From contig CM052358.1 in NCBI GenBank assembly GCA_028551475.1, positions 13,499,938-13,563,937 on the forward strand: a stretch of DNA of 64,000 nucleotides, written 5' to 3'. Below are positions 1 to 13,784 of this stretch, in pieces (within the stretch, counting starts at the first letter, position 1; each line of letters opens with the position of its first letter). A program made the translations under genes and the position numbers. The notes below the pieces were generated by a model that saw only the letters and a program-made list of their open reading frames with translations, was not told the DNA's origin and searched no databases. Origin of the DNA: Casuarina equisetifolia. Taxonomy: Eukaryota; Streptophyta; Magnoliopsida; Fagales; Casuarinaceae.

Positions 1-2608
1 TCCCACAAATTTTTTCAACTTCCATATGAAGAAAAAGTTAAAATCAAGATGACTGCAGCAACTGGGTTCAGGTTTTTGCCTGTTGAGTGATATCCTGCAT
101 GTTTATCCTGTTATTGAGCATCAATTTGTTATTTATGAGTTGGTTCCTGATACTTCATATTGACCTGAAGTAACTTCTGAATGCAGAGGGTACCAGAGAA
201 TTGGGGAAAATGTGACCAAAGGCGTGCCTGACATGCATGAAGCTATTGATGTAAGTCACGGTAGATGCTTTACAAACTATAGGATTATTTGTGCACCCAT
301 TGTCCTATGATCATGAAATATCCATGGTGTAAGCTGTTTGGTAAATGATATAAATGGTGTTCAACATGGTTTTGTATTTGTGCATGTCGAAGAAAACCTG
401 TTGTGAAGTTAAGACCTCATGTGTCCATGATCCTATTTCATCATGTCTTCAATTTAGACAGTAAATTTCCAATCATAATTGAAGAATATGCCTGTATCCT
501 TTGCTTTCTGGTTAATGGAAGGTATGTTGGATTGATTTAAGTGCTTGACTAATTGAATATTTCTTTCTTTATGTGTATGGCTAAGTGTGACATATTGCAT
601 AGTCTGTGCGACTTTCCAAACTTTTCATGCTATGGTTGCTTTTAGCATTGCAGCTGCTGCTGGAGTTTCTATTCCAACTTCTAATATTATTTTTTCTTCT
701 TTTTGCCTATAACAGTGCTATAGAGAAGTGAAAGAACGTATGTACGGAGAACTTGGAAAAACTATGCAAGGAAGTAATCAATGGTAAGTGGAAATTAACG
801 TTTCCCCGGTAACTCCATTCCAGTTTTTTCTTGTACTGCTCCACATTACAACATAACAACTGTAATTCTTGTACTTATTAGCAAAGGATTGTTCCTGGAT
901 CAGTGAGATTAATGGGCTGATTTTTCATGATAAACAAATAATGCTTGCATTTTGTCCTTAACTGTTCCCGTTTTGAATTAATAAAGCTAGCCCTGGGGGG
1001 GGAAATTCTACCTGCGTGGTTGACCGTGTGTCATACCCAATAGCTATTAAACTACCAATAAACAGTTTAAATTTTGTTCTATGTTTCCTTCATTTTGCTA
1101 ATTATGTCAGCAGTTTGAATCACACCACTTAAAATGTAATGTTAAAACTAGCATACAGTCATCCATTCTAATGGGGATGCTTTTCATATAAAATAGAAGC
1201 GATTCAGAGATTCAGAAAAAACAGGACGGACAATGATGGTTCTCATACCACTTAAAATGCATTTCTTAGTGAAAGTTGCTTAATGTTCTGGTCCATTATG
1301 CAGGCCATGTAATCCTTCGAACTTTGCAGAAACAATGGAGGAGTACATCAGCCTCTGCAAAGGCATGCATTTCGGGACTGCTCTTCTTCTTTTTTTGTCC
1401 TTTTTAGCCTTTCTACTTACACCTTTCAGTTCTGGGTCGTCTCAGAACTTTCAAGGAAAATATTGCGGGGAATTGCTTTAGCATTGGGCGGGTCACCAGA
1501 TGAATTTGAAGGTGAGAGAGCAGGAGATGCTTTTTGGGTGATGCGAATTATAGGTTACCCAGGCGTGCCCACAACGGATGGTCCAGGCCCTAGAAATGAC
1601 ATTGGATGGTAAGGCATTAGTGCTGCTGTTGATGCTTTCACTTTTCCTTTAGTACCGGCTTCTTCGAAAATGATTTCTTTTTCTTTTGACCATGTCTCTT
1701 GCTTGTATAAATACAGCGGAGCTCACACTGACTACGGTAAGTTCTTGTCCTTCAGATGATCAAAGGCACTGAAATCTTTTCTTATCAATTTTATCAATCT
1801 CATCCGTCTGAAAATGTTGTATAGGCTTGTTGACATTGGTTAATCAGGATGATGATATTACTGCACTGCAGGTATGTCCTACCATTTAGTCTGTTTGTTT
1901 GGAGTCTCTTTTTGATTTAGAAGATATACTATTTGGCTGTTTATGTAGTGGTTCTTATACATTACAACTTATAAATGCTGACCTTACACCTTGTAAGTAA
2001 ATATGTAAGTTTTGGCATCTATATAATAAGAGGCTGACTTTGGTAAGAAGTTTTTCCCTCTTTTTCTTGTATGTTATTTGCTTTAGCTCCCAGCTAATTG
2101 ATTTGGTTATGTTGTTGTAGGTGAGAAACCTGTCTGGCGAATGGATATCAGCTCCACCAATTCCTGAAACATTTGTCTGCAACATCGGTGACATGCTAAA
2201 GGTATGTGACACTTATTGCATAATAAGCACCCCCTAACTATGTACTTTCTCCAGAGTTAGTACAAAGTCTAATGAAATCTGGAAGAATGCAGATTTACTC
2301 AAATGGTTTGTATGACTCAACCTTGCATCGCGTTATCAACACCTCCCCAAGATATCGGGTCTGTATTGCCTATTTCTATGAGGTCAGTCCGTTTCTCCAT
2401 TTGCTTCTTTCTAGTTCTGGTCGTCCTTGAATACTGTTCCCATACATGACTTATGTCGCATGAACAGACAAACTTTGACACGGCAGTAGAGCCCCTGGAA
2501 ATTTGTAAACAGAGGACAGCTGGAGCCAAGAAATTCGGAAGAGCTGTATATGGGGAGCATTTAGTCAGCAAGGTCCTCACTAATTTCGTCCAGGAGCGGC
2601 AACTTTGA
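1..2608 (+). CDS. 2-oxoglutarate/Fe(II)-dependent dioxygenase, 3' part (10 exons visible)
   Basis: Soluble oxidoreductase of the plant DOXC/isopenicillin-N-synthase-like group, which couples 2-oxoglutarate decarboxylation to substrate oxidation; the substrate cannot be told. Exons read by splice sites and phase: 1-71, 187-250, 716-783, 1304-1362, 1446-1608, 1717-1736, 1825-1871, 2121-2201, 2293-2382, 2468-2608 (TGA 2606-2608), giving 267 residues in the window. The open frame enters from before base 1, so the N-terminus is missing. Iron ligands are visible: HTD at 1724-1732 (GAHTDYG) and the distal His at 2326-2328 (TLHRVIN). The 2OG-binding Arg is at 2356-2358, but the usual RxS reads RVC. 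Intron 4 (1363-1445) starts with GC. An AATAAA lies at 2638-2643. Family call is firm from motifs and exon joins; the exact subfamily is not. Confidence 0.9.
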
Positions 2609-3413
2609 CCTGTTAATCTCCTCGTTTTATATGATCCAATAAAATTTGTCAATTCTATTGACAAGTCCGCTTCGAAATGGGGACATTTTCTTCTTTATTT
2701 TCCTTGTGGTTTGGTCCCTGGCAGAATTAGTCCACCATTTACTTTCCAGGAAGTTCTAAATAAACAAAAATTGAGACGCCAAATGTCTCCGAAAGAGTAA
2801 TATGATATCTGTTTATGTAAGGAGACACAGAAGGACAAGAGGTCAAGGCTGTTCTTCACATCTCAAGGAGGTCGTTGGTTGAAATGGAAGTGAATAGAGA
2901 TAAATGGTGGAAAAACAGAGAGTAAGTCGGATAAGGAAGATAAGATAGAGATAGAATGGAAGAAGAGATTGGATGCAAATAACAAAGAAAGCTAACAATA
3001 ATCCCAAATCGCAGTAAATCTACAGAAACATCCTCTAAATCAAACTAACACCAAAGAACCATAAATAAAAATTTCAATTCAAAATTGTTACATCTGCGGA
3101 TGTTTTTAATTTTTCCAAGTAAAGTTTGATAAAACGTGAAGGACCTAAAATACTGATACAAGAAATCATATTGAAAGAAGACCTAGTATAAAAGAGCGTC
3201 TTCTTCCTTCCATAGTAGATCCTCCTACTTCCTCAGTACATTCGATGGTTGAAAACCATCATCAATCAAATAGCATTTAAGATGCCGAAACTTGTAACTT
3301 CTGCTGTATAAAAAATGACGACAAAAATCATAGGATTAGCTGCGAACCTGATTGCCCGTGGTGATTCTGCCACGAATCCAGATTTTTGGCAACTTCTATC
3401 CTGTCAGCTCGTT
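2609..3413. other. Intergenic: 3' UTRs of two convergent genes
   Basis: Contains the dioxygenase 3' flank with AATAAA at 2638-2643 and, from the other side, the 3' flank of the minus-strand dihydrouridine synthase. I see no further gene or repeat in it. Confidence 0.6.
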
Positions 3414-5994
3414 TCATTCATCTCTGGATGCTATGCCATCTGTTAGTCCTCTCTCTTCATGAGCATCCTTCAGATAAAGCGGAATTCTTTTGCCCAGCAC
3501 CCTGAGCCGATCAACCAGATCATAGAGAAATTCAAATGTCAGTTTGGATTGGGAGTTTAAATCCTCCCTCACGTGTGGATGCATCCTGAACCAGTCTCCC
3601 AACATCTTGTGCACATGTGCTCGAATCATTCTCCATGGTACTGGGTATTTTTCACAAAACTTCAAATATTCCACAAATAGATCAGTCTGATCGAGTTTTC
3701 CCTCTTTATCACTTCCTTCACCATTCACCGCCCATTCGGCAGTTCGATATCCAGCAAAAAGAGCGGGATTCTCCAGCAGAGTCTCGGCAGAAAGCACCCC
3801 TTCGGCACCAGTCTTATCCAAACAGTCCTGAACATCATCCATATGCCGAATGTTCCCGTTTGCCAGCACCGGGATTCTCACTGCATTTTTTACAGCCCTG
3901 ATTGCATCCCAGTCTGCCCGAATTTTCTTTCCATCTTTCTCATCCCTGGTTCGGCCATGAATGGCCAAAAGAGAGCATCCTGCATCCTCTAGCATCCTCG
4001 CATAATTTATAGTATCCTGCAAATTTGGGAATACTCGAATTTTGCAGGACACGGGAACATGAAGGTTGACAGCCAAATTTTGTACAAGAGCTTTTACAAG
4101 AGGAAGATTATCCATAAGGAAAGCTCCATAATTACCCCTTCTAGCAATACGCTGAGGACAGCTGCAAAAAAGCCATAACAATTTGCCACATTAACCAGAG
4201 GTTTTGACGTGAGTCATGACGTGTTCTTTTTGTTCAGATGCAAGTTTAGATCATTTTTAAAGAAATGTCAATAAACATGCAGCAGTATATATCGTTCTTC
4301 AAAGCATCCAAGAGGTTTTATTAACACCCAAATGTTTTAAAAGAGTTCAGCAAAAGCATTTTTAGGGGCTCCAGAGTGCTCTGAATCTATTTAGGTATAG
4401 TCACTGTCCAAAAATATAAGCCTTCGTGGAAACATAACAATTGATAAAATCAAAACAGAATTAAATTCTGGTTACTGAAGCCGTGATCAAAGGCAAGTTG
4501 TCATTGACCTCATAACGTATAAAGGCAAAGAGTCCTCCATTTTTTCTTTTGGCATCACAATTTTTGCTCAGAATCATGTTTAATCCGAGATCGGCCCAAG
4601 AATTTTAGTTGTCTTCAACTACCATAATACTGGTAGTTTATCTTAACCATATGCTCACCTGAGGCTAAAGAGCATGATCTAGGATTCTCCAGATTGTTTT
4701 GGGTAATTCTATTTGTAACCTCAGAACACTAATGGTTTCTTCAATTGAATATTCAGATATTCCCACTTTAGTATATTTGATCTTGTAGATACTATTAGAT
4801 CAAGGAAAAACTAGAAATTCCCTAGAATCCATCATACCTGGTTGGCAAACTATAAACTAATGGTTAGGATTTTAAGAACTCTACCATGAAGTCGCCCCAC
4901 ATAAAATCTTAATCCAATAGTAATAGTTTATATGTTAAACTATAAAAAAAAAAAAAAAAAATCCAATTTGATACGTTAATAGCTGTCCTGTAAATTTAAA
5001 CCAATGAAAAATACTGAATTCAATAACTTAATCATTGCTCTAATGATTCTTTTAACGTGTGAATCCAATCTTCTCCTTAACATGATGCACACCATACCAT
5101 GGAATCAATATTTGAACATAAATCAATTATCTAAGCTCTTTTTAGATTGTAACCCAATTTTTCTGAGTGAGTCCTAGGGAAGCATAATTGATTTTCGAAC
5201 TTCAAGTCATCTGTTCTGATGATACAATAACAATTTATCGCATGCCATTAGCTTAAGGTGATTTATTCACTTAGCTACTATTCTAACACAACGTAGCTAA
5301 ATATTCGTATAAACTGTATTTCACACTAATGAAAGACAAAGAATCATTACCCAAGATTGATGTCAACATAATCACAAAAGGGTTCCACTCTCCGTGCAGA
5401 CTCTAACAAAATTTGAGGATCATTGGCACAAAACTGGACAAACAACGGGCGGTCCTCCTGCAAATTATTCAGATTAGTTAAAAAAGTGAAAAAAACTAAC
5501 CCTGAACTCACATTCGCAATAGGGCTAAATGCATTGAATTTTACCTTGCAAGTGGTGAACTCCTGGCAACGATACTTCTCGGTCTCTGTGAAAATACGAG
5601 AGTGCAACATTGGCGTGTACGCGGCCTCGGCACCATACTTACGACAAAGCATTCGAAACGGTAATTCCGAGTTGTCGACCATCGGAGCAACTATGAGCTT
5701 GGGTCGCCCTAGTCTGGTCCAGTGAGCCCATGCCCGCTCGACCCGGGACTCTCCGGCCAAGCAACTACTCGGCGAACCCAAGTCAGATGGCGACTCAACG
5801 AGGTCAGGCCCCTGTTGCTGCTCTTGCACTTGCGGGTCAGAGCAGAGAAGGTCATCTAGGTCGTCTCGTGGAGGGTCCGGATGGGGATTTAGGGTTAGGG
5901 TTTGGGTGAGGGAAGAGGCCATGGGAGATTCGATTGTTGAGAAGCAGGAACGGCGCAACGAGAAGAAGGGTATAGAGGGAATTTTCGATTTCAT
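3414..5994 (-). CDS. tRNA-dihydrouridine synthase, Dus1 type (16/17-specific-like)
   Basis: FMN enzyme that reduces uridines in the tRNA D-loop with NAD(P)H. Three exons on the minus strand: 5994-5545, 5457-5351, 4161-3414; the total is 1305 nt, in frame, 434 residues. An FMN TIM-barrel start is visible as VAPMVDNSELPFRMLC. The catalytic Cys is the first full codon of exon 3 (TGT 4160-4158), in the family motif NLGCPQ followed by GNYGAFLM. Later barrel strands appear as AIHGRTRDEKDGK and PVLANGNI, and the phosphate-binding end as GAEGVLSAETLLENPALF. Two starts are possible: ATG at 5994, which adds 24 residues rich in Ser/Arg/Phe that could act as an organelle transit peptide, or ATG at 5922 (MASSLTQ). 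Intron 2 (4162-5350) is long and AT-rich with a poly(A) tract near 4943. Family call is very secure; start choice is open. Confidence 0.92.
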
Positions 5995-7513
5995 GAGCGG
6001 ACGGTGGGGACTGTAAGACAGCCCATCGCCGCCGCTAGCTGGAAGTGTAAACGAGCTCTCGGGGCCGTGCTGCTGATGCCTCACGCTTTGTTTCAATGCT
6101 CGGATCTTGGGCCTTCCGAGGGACTTATTTCGGGCATATCCGACTACTTCGTATTAAGATTGAGGCCCGAATTGACGGTCGATGTTAGCAGAATTTTCTT
6201 ATAGAAGTCAATATATTCTATATTCTCAGGCATCCTGAATATCATGAATGAATCTTACAATTATTTCCAGGATTTTTGGATTATTCTTAAGTAGTGCAAA
6301 GTGGTAATAATTTTTTTTTCTTTATCTTATTTTTTTTATTACAATATAAATGTCTAATTTTAAGTTACTAAAATATAAAGTTGTGTGTCTAATTAAATAT
6401 AATTATTTTCTTTCACTTTATGAGCCTATTTTTTAGGTAAGTTTAAGTCTTCTTTACATGGTATTAGAGATCGTATCTTTCTTAGCATATCTATGAATTT
6501 AGATAAGTAATACTATAATGTAAATGTCTAATCTCATATTGTAAGGTGTAAAGTTATATATATGATTAAATATGATTATTTCTCTTCAATTTTTAATTTG
6601 ATTCTCTAAGTGGATTTGGGCATTCTCTACATTTTAGATAAGAATTATGTAGAATTTGAATAATATTGTCGGATGTAAAATTTTTTAAATCTCACATGTT
6701 GATTTCAACTAGAGAAAAAAAGAAGAAGAAATTATTGTACCAGAATCTTAATCATTGGATCCGGAATCAACTATTATAATTTATTTAAAATTATAATTCT
6801 ATAGAACAGATCTTTAGAATTTCTAAGCATCTAGATCTATGTTTTCATAATGTCAAATCTGTTCTTGATTTTAGTCAAAACGTGTGATGATAACAACTTG
6901 GAGCATGCTTGATTATTCAATTATGTGAGTTAGAAGTCTCAATAATTGTTGAAAGTATGATTAATCAATTCCCTTGTTGACTAGCGCTACCTCTTTGCAT
7001 CTTTTCAAGTTTAATCATCTTTGACAGAAAAGAAAGCGTTTGAAAATGAACGGTCCCATGGCGTTAAAGTCAAAATATTCCTGAGCGTTCCTTCATGGAT
7101 AAGATAGTGAAAAAAGAATCAAACCTCCATCATCAGCTTGAAGTTCCTTCATATTTAGCTTGGAGCTGCGTTTATACAAACAGAAAACGGGTTCTTCTTC
7201 GTGTCTCGTCAAACCTGTGTGGCAGAGTGTAGGGTTGTCATGAATTGACGATTGCGGGAGAGCGAAGGAAGGACGTGAAGAAAGAGAAATATGGTCGGCA
7301 AGATGAGAAGTGGCTTTCACAGAGAAAGCTCCATTGGATTTGCGGGTATGGCAGAAAAAAAGGCGTGAGATTGGCAGGGCCTGCGCTTGCTTGACAAAGA
7401 ATGCGTGGCCGCAAATTCCTGTCAGTTGTTACACGTGAAGCACCCACTAAAACCAAATGGCTTCGAGGCGTTGTACATGAAGGATGAGGAAAGCAACGAA
7501 AAATTTGCAGCCT

Positions 7514-7515
<2 letters not shown>

Positions 7516-7550
<35 letters not shown>
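7516..7550. repeat. (TC)n microsatellite
   Basis: About 17 uninterrupted TC units, followed by an imperfect CT-rich stretch to about 7573. Short ORFs running through it are artefacts of the repeat. Confidence 0.95.
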
Positions 7551-7552
<2 letters not shown>

Positions 7553-8329
7553 ATGTCTCTTTCTTTCTCTCTCTTACTCATGAATGCTTTGTTGTGCAAA
7601 GGGCGTAAACGAGGCAGCCACATGAGTGGATGGGGGATTGTAAATCATGCAGGAGTGGAGGGGCCAGGGTTTGTATGACAAGGTTGACGTTAAGGCAAAG
7701 GCAAAGCAAAGAACAAAATAGTGATCGTTGGAGAGGGGCCCTTCCGACGCTGAACTTATCAATTCTGCACCCACCCATTTTGACTTTGTCATCTGGTTTT
7801 CCTACCAAGAATTGGCTTCAAAACCCTTTAGACCAACCATTTCTCCTCAGTCGCCTCCAAATCCAGCCAACCTTTTCCCACAACCCATACAACCCAACAA
7901 AATTGCATTAAAAAACTGTGTCTTCCTTTCGTTTTCTCCAACCATCACCTATCTTCTGCACTAAATTGGCCGTCCCAACTGGCAACTGCCAACCCAACCC
8001 ATATGTTGCTTTGGTCAACCGTCCCCAACACGACATGTTGGTCCACTTCTTTCCAATTCTTTGACCTGGTCCTTTTCGTTTCTTTATTATTTTCTTTTGC
8101 TACCACTATTCGATCAAAAGTGAAACTTCGGGAGATGGGAAAATAAAGTAAGAGTCTAAGTGGTAGGCATCCAAGACGAAACCTAAAGATAAAGCAATCA
8201 ATAAAGAAATATCAAAACAGAATAGAACCCACTTTTTTTCTTTTACTTCTTTTCATACTGAAATCTATTACCAAACCCACCACTGTCTCCTTTTTCTCTT
8301 CTAAAATTAAAAATGATTCTACGGCGTTT

Positions 8330-8361
8330 GAGAGCGAGAGAGATAGAGAGAGAGAGAGAGA
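8330..8361. repeat. (GA)n microsatellite downstream of WRKY
   Basis: Imperfect GA repeat about 200 bp past the WRKY stop codon, probably at or beyond the end of its 3' UTR. Confidence 0.9.
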
Positions 8362-8554
8362 AAGGAATCCAATATATTACACAGGGCAATGAACTAACCC
8401 ACTAATCTCCTTCGAGATGGAGTTGGTTCTGACTCAGCCAGCTAGTGCTGCTACAACTACGACCGTTCCAGCTTCTTTCAATTAGAGCAAACATAGGGGC
8501 TGTCTCCACGATTATGATGCATCTTTTTCTGGTGCTGATCGTCATGATTATATC

Positions 8555-9933
<1,379 letters not shown>

Positions 9934-10067
9934 ATCTCAAAGACCATCAGAGACCATAGAACAGAGAGAAGAAGAAGAAGAAGAAGAAGAAAAAGAAAAG
10001 GTAACAAAGAAAACAAGGAAGAACAGAAAGAGAAAGAGGTGTTGTTAAATTGATAAAAAGGAGCCTT

Positions 10068-10462
10068 GGTCAAAGAGGAACCCGTTTTATTTTAGGCCCC
10101 ACTGGCCCACAGCGTGACCGGCCTGTCACGCTATCGCACCCCCCCCCCCTCCCCCGTCAAACCGTAGGTGCGAATACGACCTCAACTACATGACAAGTGC
10201 CATTGATTACCGTGCACAAAATGATACGCCTTTTTTTTCTTTTTCCGTTTTTCTTTTTTGGTTTTCTAAACGTTGTATGTCACGCCATTGACCTGCTCTG
10301 AATTGATGTGGGCCCCGTCGACGTTAATCTAGTCTTTCCAAGCGTTTCAGAGATCGGAACACACCAGGTCAAACCAACGCTACTAACCATTCGATTTGTG
10401 TGACTGATGGTTCAAAAGGAACGGTGTGTTATTCAGTTATTGCCAGCGCGGTAGAGTTGACT
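10068..10462. promoter_or_regulatory. W-box cluster upstream of the WRKY gene
   Basis: Four TTGACC/T cores lie within about 530 bp upstream of the WRKY ATG: 10068-10073 (minus), 10288-10293 (plus), 10367-10372 (minus) and 10457-10462 (plus); a fifth is at 10789-10794. Many WRKY genes are known to be auto- or cross-regulated through such sites. Sites are seen; the regulation is inferred. Confidence 0.5.
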
Positions 10463-12400
10463 TTTGTTCTGCTACCGCAACATAATCGTACTTTGATTGG
10501 CGTGGTTCGGAAGGTTGTCTACTGCTTTTATAGTTTCTTTTTAAAAAACTGTCTATCTATGTTTCTCTTTTTCTCCCACAGACACACCGATTTTACAGAT
10601 CTGCTGCCAAACTACCCTCCTACTCGGACCTGTTCCTCCCAATTCCTGGCTCTTCAAATTAAGGTCTACACAGACCAACTGAGTTTGTTACCCACTCTTC
10701 TTCTTCAATCAAATGAAAACCACCCCTCCTGCCTATTTTAGAAACTGGTAACCCTATGGTTAACAACAACTCATCTGATTATCTTGGCTTGACCTAAATC
10801 AATTTCATTAACCGTTATTAATTGGAGGAAAACTTCGTCTTTATAACCGTTTGAATTCATGAAGAAGATGCCCACTTGCCGAAAAAAAGAAGAAGAAGAA
10901 GAAGAAGAAGAAGAAGAAGAAGAAGGTGGCCCATCCTTCTCACTCGCAGCCTCGAACGAATCATATTATATTGACATTTCAGAAAAGGTTTAGAGTGGTG
11001 TCTATAATTGTTTTTTCCTTGGCGGGTAATAGTTTAATGCCAGAAATTTGATTTCCGTCCCTTGGATGCCTTATATGGCCCCCCCCTCTCGGATAAAAGT
11101 GCAGCACAATGGCTCATGCATGTGGAGAGTGGGACTGTACGGTGCGTCTTTTAAGAAAAGATGTGCAGGGAAAGATCACAGATAAGCTTGATGATTAAAT
11201 AATAATGTAATACTCTTTCAACTTTCTACAATGTCATTTATACATGATCATGGGCTTGCTTTGCGTGCTCAAGAATCGCTCTTAGTGCAGTAAAAATGGC
11301 AGTCCAAGAAACGAGGTTTTTGTTTTCTTTATTTCCTCAACGACCAAAAATGGCCATGGATTCTGCCCGAAGCAAAAAAAGAAAAAAGAAAAAAGAAAAA
11401 AACAAACAACAGTAGGAGCGCGAAGGATGAAGTGGTCCCTCTGCACTGTTTGATGTTCATGAGGAGCAGGGCGTAGTCAAAGCAGTAGGTGCAGTGAATG
11501 AGGAACTCAGGGTATGAAGTCCTTCTGACCCGTTGAAGCAGCCCAGAAGAGTTCGGAAACTCCAAAGCTCTGGAGTCACGGGATTGCACGAAACTTTTGA
11601 TTCTCTGAGACTGATCGCCATCCCTAAGCAATTGACCCAACCCAAAAAAAAAAAACAAGGAAGAGAAGTAGCACATGTGATCCAAAGATCTCCTACCTGT
11701 CGCTTACTTTATTCTGATACTTTGAACGAACCGAAATTAAACAGGAGATGATTGCTCTAAGACCCACTGATATACAACTAAACTGTGTTTCTATTCGGAC
11801 GAAAAGTTTGACAACAGAGGCGTGAAGGAGAGTCCTTGGGTTTGGCCTCGTGAACCAAACTACGTAGCCACAAAGTCAAAATGACGGAAAGATAACAAAG
11901 TAAAAGCCGCGAAAACAAGAACGCTTGTGGATGTGGAAGGAACCGTGACTCAGTTGGCTGCATTGCCTAATATTTTGACTTCCCCACCAAAAGTCAATAA
12001 ACCATGAGAGCGTCGGTGGGTTTTTTAATTTATTTTTTTTTATTTCCGCCCCCTTGTTTCCGCTCTGAGAGACTCTTCAATGTGAACTAGTGATGGATCA
12101 CCAAGTTGGACCTTGAGTGTCTTTCATTTATTTTATGTTATGATTAAAGAAGTATTGTTCTAATTAAGATTTGACACGTCCGGATCAAGATCAAGATCAA
12201 GACCAAGATCAATCATGTGAAAACGCAAGTGCATTGCTGGCCAATCAAGTACAAAGCGGCGGCCACAAGCTGCCCACCGACTGAGTAATTCAAAGCAACG
12301 AGGAAGCTTCGGTAGAAGGAGGAGGCGAAGACAACATCTTGGACGCGTTCCGCGCGAAAAGTCATGGAACAACCCGGCAGCTGTTCGGTATTCAAACATT
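10463..12400. other. Intergenic region upstream of WRKY
   Basis: Contains a GAA microsatellite (10888-10923), poly(A)/poly(T) runs near 11640 and 12030, and patches with open frames on the minus strand (11329-11685 and 12160-12492). I could not match these to any family; they may be chance or exon debris. Confidence 0.4.
10888..10923. repeat. (GAA)n microsatellite
   Basis: About 12 perfect AGA/GAA units. A second, shorter GAA run lies in the WRKY leader at 9967-9990. Confidence 0.9.
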
Positions 12401-13372
12401 AACGATCCAATTAACAGAGAAGACTCACTATTGATCTGGAAATGCAGACCTGTTGTAGCGGACAGTATCAAACAAGGTTGTTGGGTTCGCACACGAATCG
12501 GATTCTGCCGACTTGTCGGATATTTTGCTGTTGTATCTATCGATAATCCACTTGACTGTACATTTTTTTTCTTTTTTCAAATTTCTTGAGTGGACTATGA
12601 TTTTGCCTCTTTTACGTTTAACGTAAAAGCTATAATAATCTCAAAATAGTTATTTAAATTTTTTAGTTCCACGCACTTGCCTGACTGGTTTAGCATTTGG
12701 CCAGCAGCTCCTTGGTGTGGGTACGAATATGGTGGGTGCGTCTTCATGGTCCAACCCAAATGGTGGAAAAAGCTTTAGTTCCGCCATGGATCTGGAATGA
12801 CGCTCACTAAGTTGTACTGGGCCTAAATATGTCCTAATGCTTCTGTGGTTGCCTCCCTTTTCTCGGCTTTTGTCCAAATTGAGATTACAAAAAGGTTTTA
12901 GCTAAAAACTATATACGATTGTAGTTGAAGGGTCCACATCGGATGGTTAAATAACACCGACATTGCAATCATAATAGGTGTTGAGGAACTAAATATGCGG
13001 TGTGATTCTCAGCACAATGAATTTATTCAAAACAACAACCCAGAAAGAAAAGCAGCTCCAGACTCAGAACACCAAATTTGTATTAGTTAGAAAACTTTCT
13101 TTTAAAGCTCGCAATACGTCTAATATTCTTCAAAGACAATGATATTTTGACGACATTAGTTGCTTTGGGCTTGGTTGGCAGTCACCGTCAATAACTCTCA
13201 AAGACAATTGGAACATCACATTTTCCTCAAAAATTTGTTGGGCCTATTTTACTAAAACCTTCTCAACAAAAAGAAAACTCATTTGTGATTTCCAAAAATT
13301 AAATACAAATTTAATAGTGTTCAATTTGTTAAAGCTTGGCATGGTGGTACCAATGACTAGATGTGTGGTAGG
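12401..13372 (+). repeat. Segmental duplication, copy A left half
   Basis: This stretch aligns along its length with 26232-27557, beginning at AACGATCCAATTAACAGAGA against AACAATCCAATTAACAGAGA and running through shared blocks such as CTTGCCTGACTGGTTTAGCA. It stops exactly where a gypsy-like LTR begins, and the homology resumes at 25514. Copy B has about 300-350 bp extra AT-rich sequence around 26440-26820. No gene is seen in the duplicated unit. Confidence 0.85.
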
Positions 13373-13784
13373 TGTTAGGATCCCTTAACATGGGCAGTGA
13401 CAAATGGCTTATAAAAGGGCAAAATAAGAATTTTGTGAAAAGGTTAAAAGGGTATGTGACTAAGGTTTCCAAGGAGAACAACAAAAAGAACCAAAAGTAT
13501 AGTAGCATGACTTATATTCAACCTTGAGAATTGTCTTTTATCTTACTAGTCTTAGTAGAGTTAAGTAGATCCTTAAAGTGCAATCCTAGTAGTAATTTGT
13601 AGCTTGTAATTAGTAAATTGGTATTTACTTATAACTTTTGTAGTAGCAGTTGTTGTTGGTTGTTTAGTTGAAATTACATAACAATGTTGGTATTATAGGA
13701 AATCTATTAATATAGAGAAAGTGTTGCCTAAATTTCCTACCTTTTGGGTTTTTTTTGTTGTTGGGATTATTATTCCTAATAACA
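13373..13784 (+). repeat. 5' LTR of the gypsy-like element
   Basis: Aligns over its length with 25108-25513, with many substitutions and small indels. The 3' boundary is uncertain by a few bases because the end reads CCTAATAACA where the other LTR has CCTAACA. Confidence 0.85.

Larger units (their letters stand above)
5995..8554. other. Intergenic region between DUS and WRKY genes
   Basis: About 6230-6720 is AT-rich and holds two diverged copies of an about 80-bp segment (near 6340-6430 and 6518-6600), perhaps an old MITE or LTR scrap. 7000-8300 is less AT-rich with two dinucleotide repeats. 8363-8554 is probably the WRKY 3' UTR. No ORF here has homology that I recognise. Confidence 0.5.

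Noticed and set aside
7093..7911. Cluster of 64-93-codon ORFs on both strands
   Set aside because: Several run through the TC repeat, they overlap each other in different frames, and none shows a domain.
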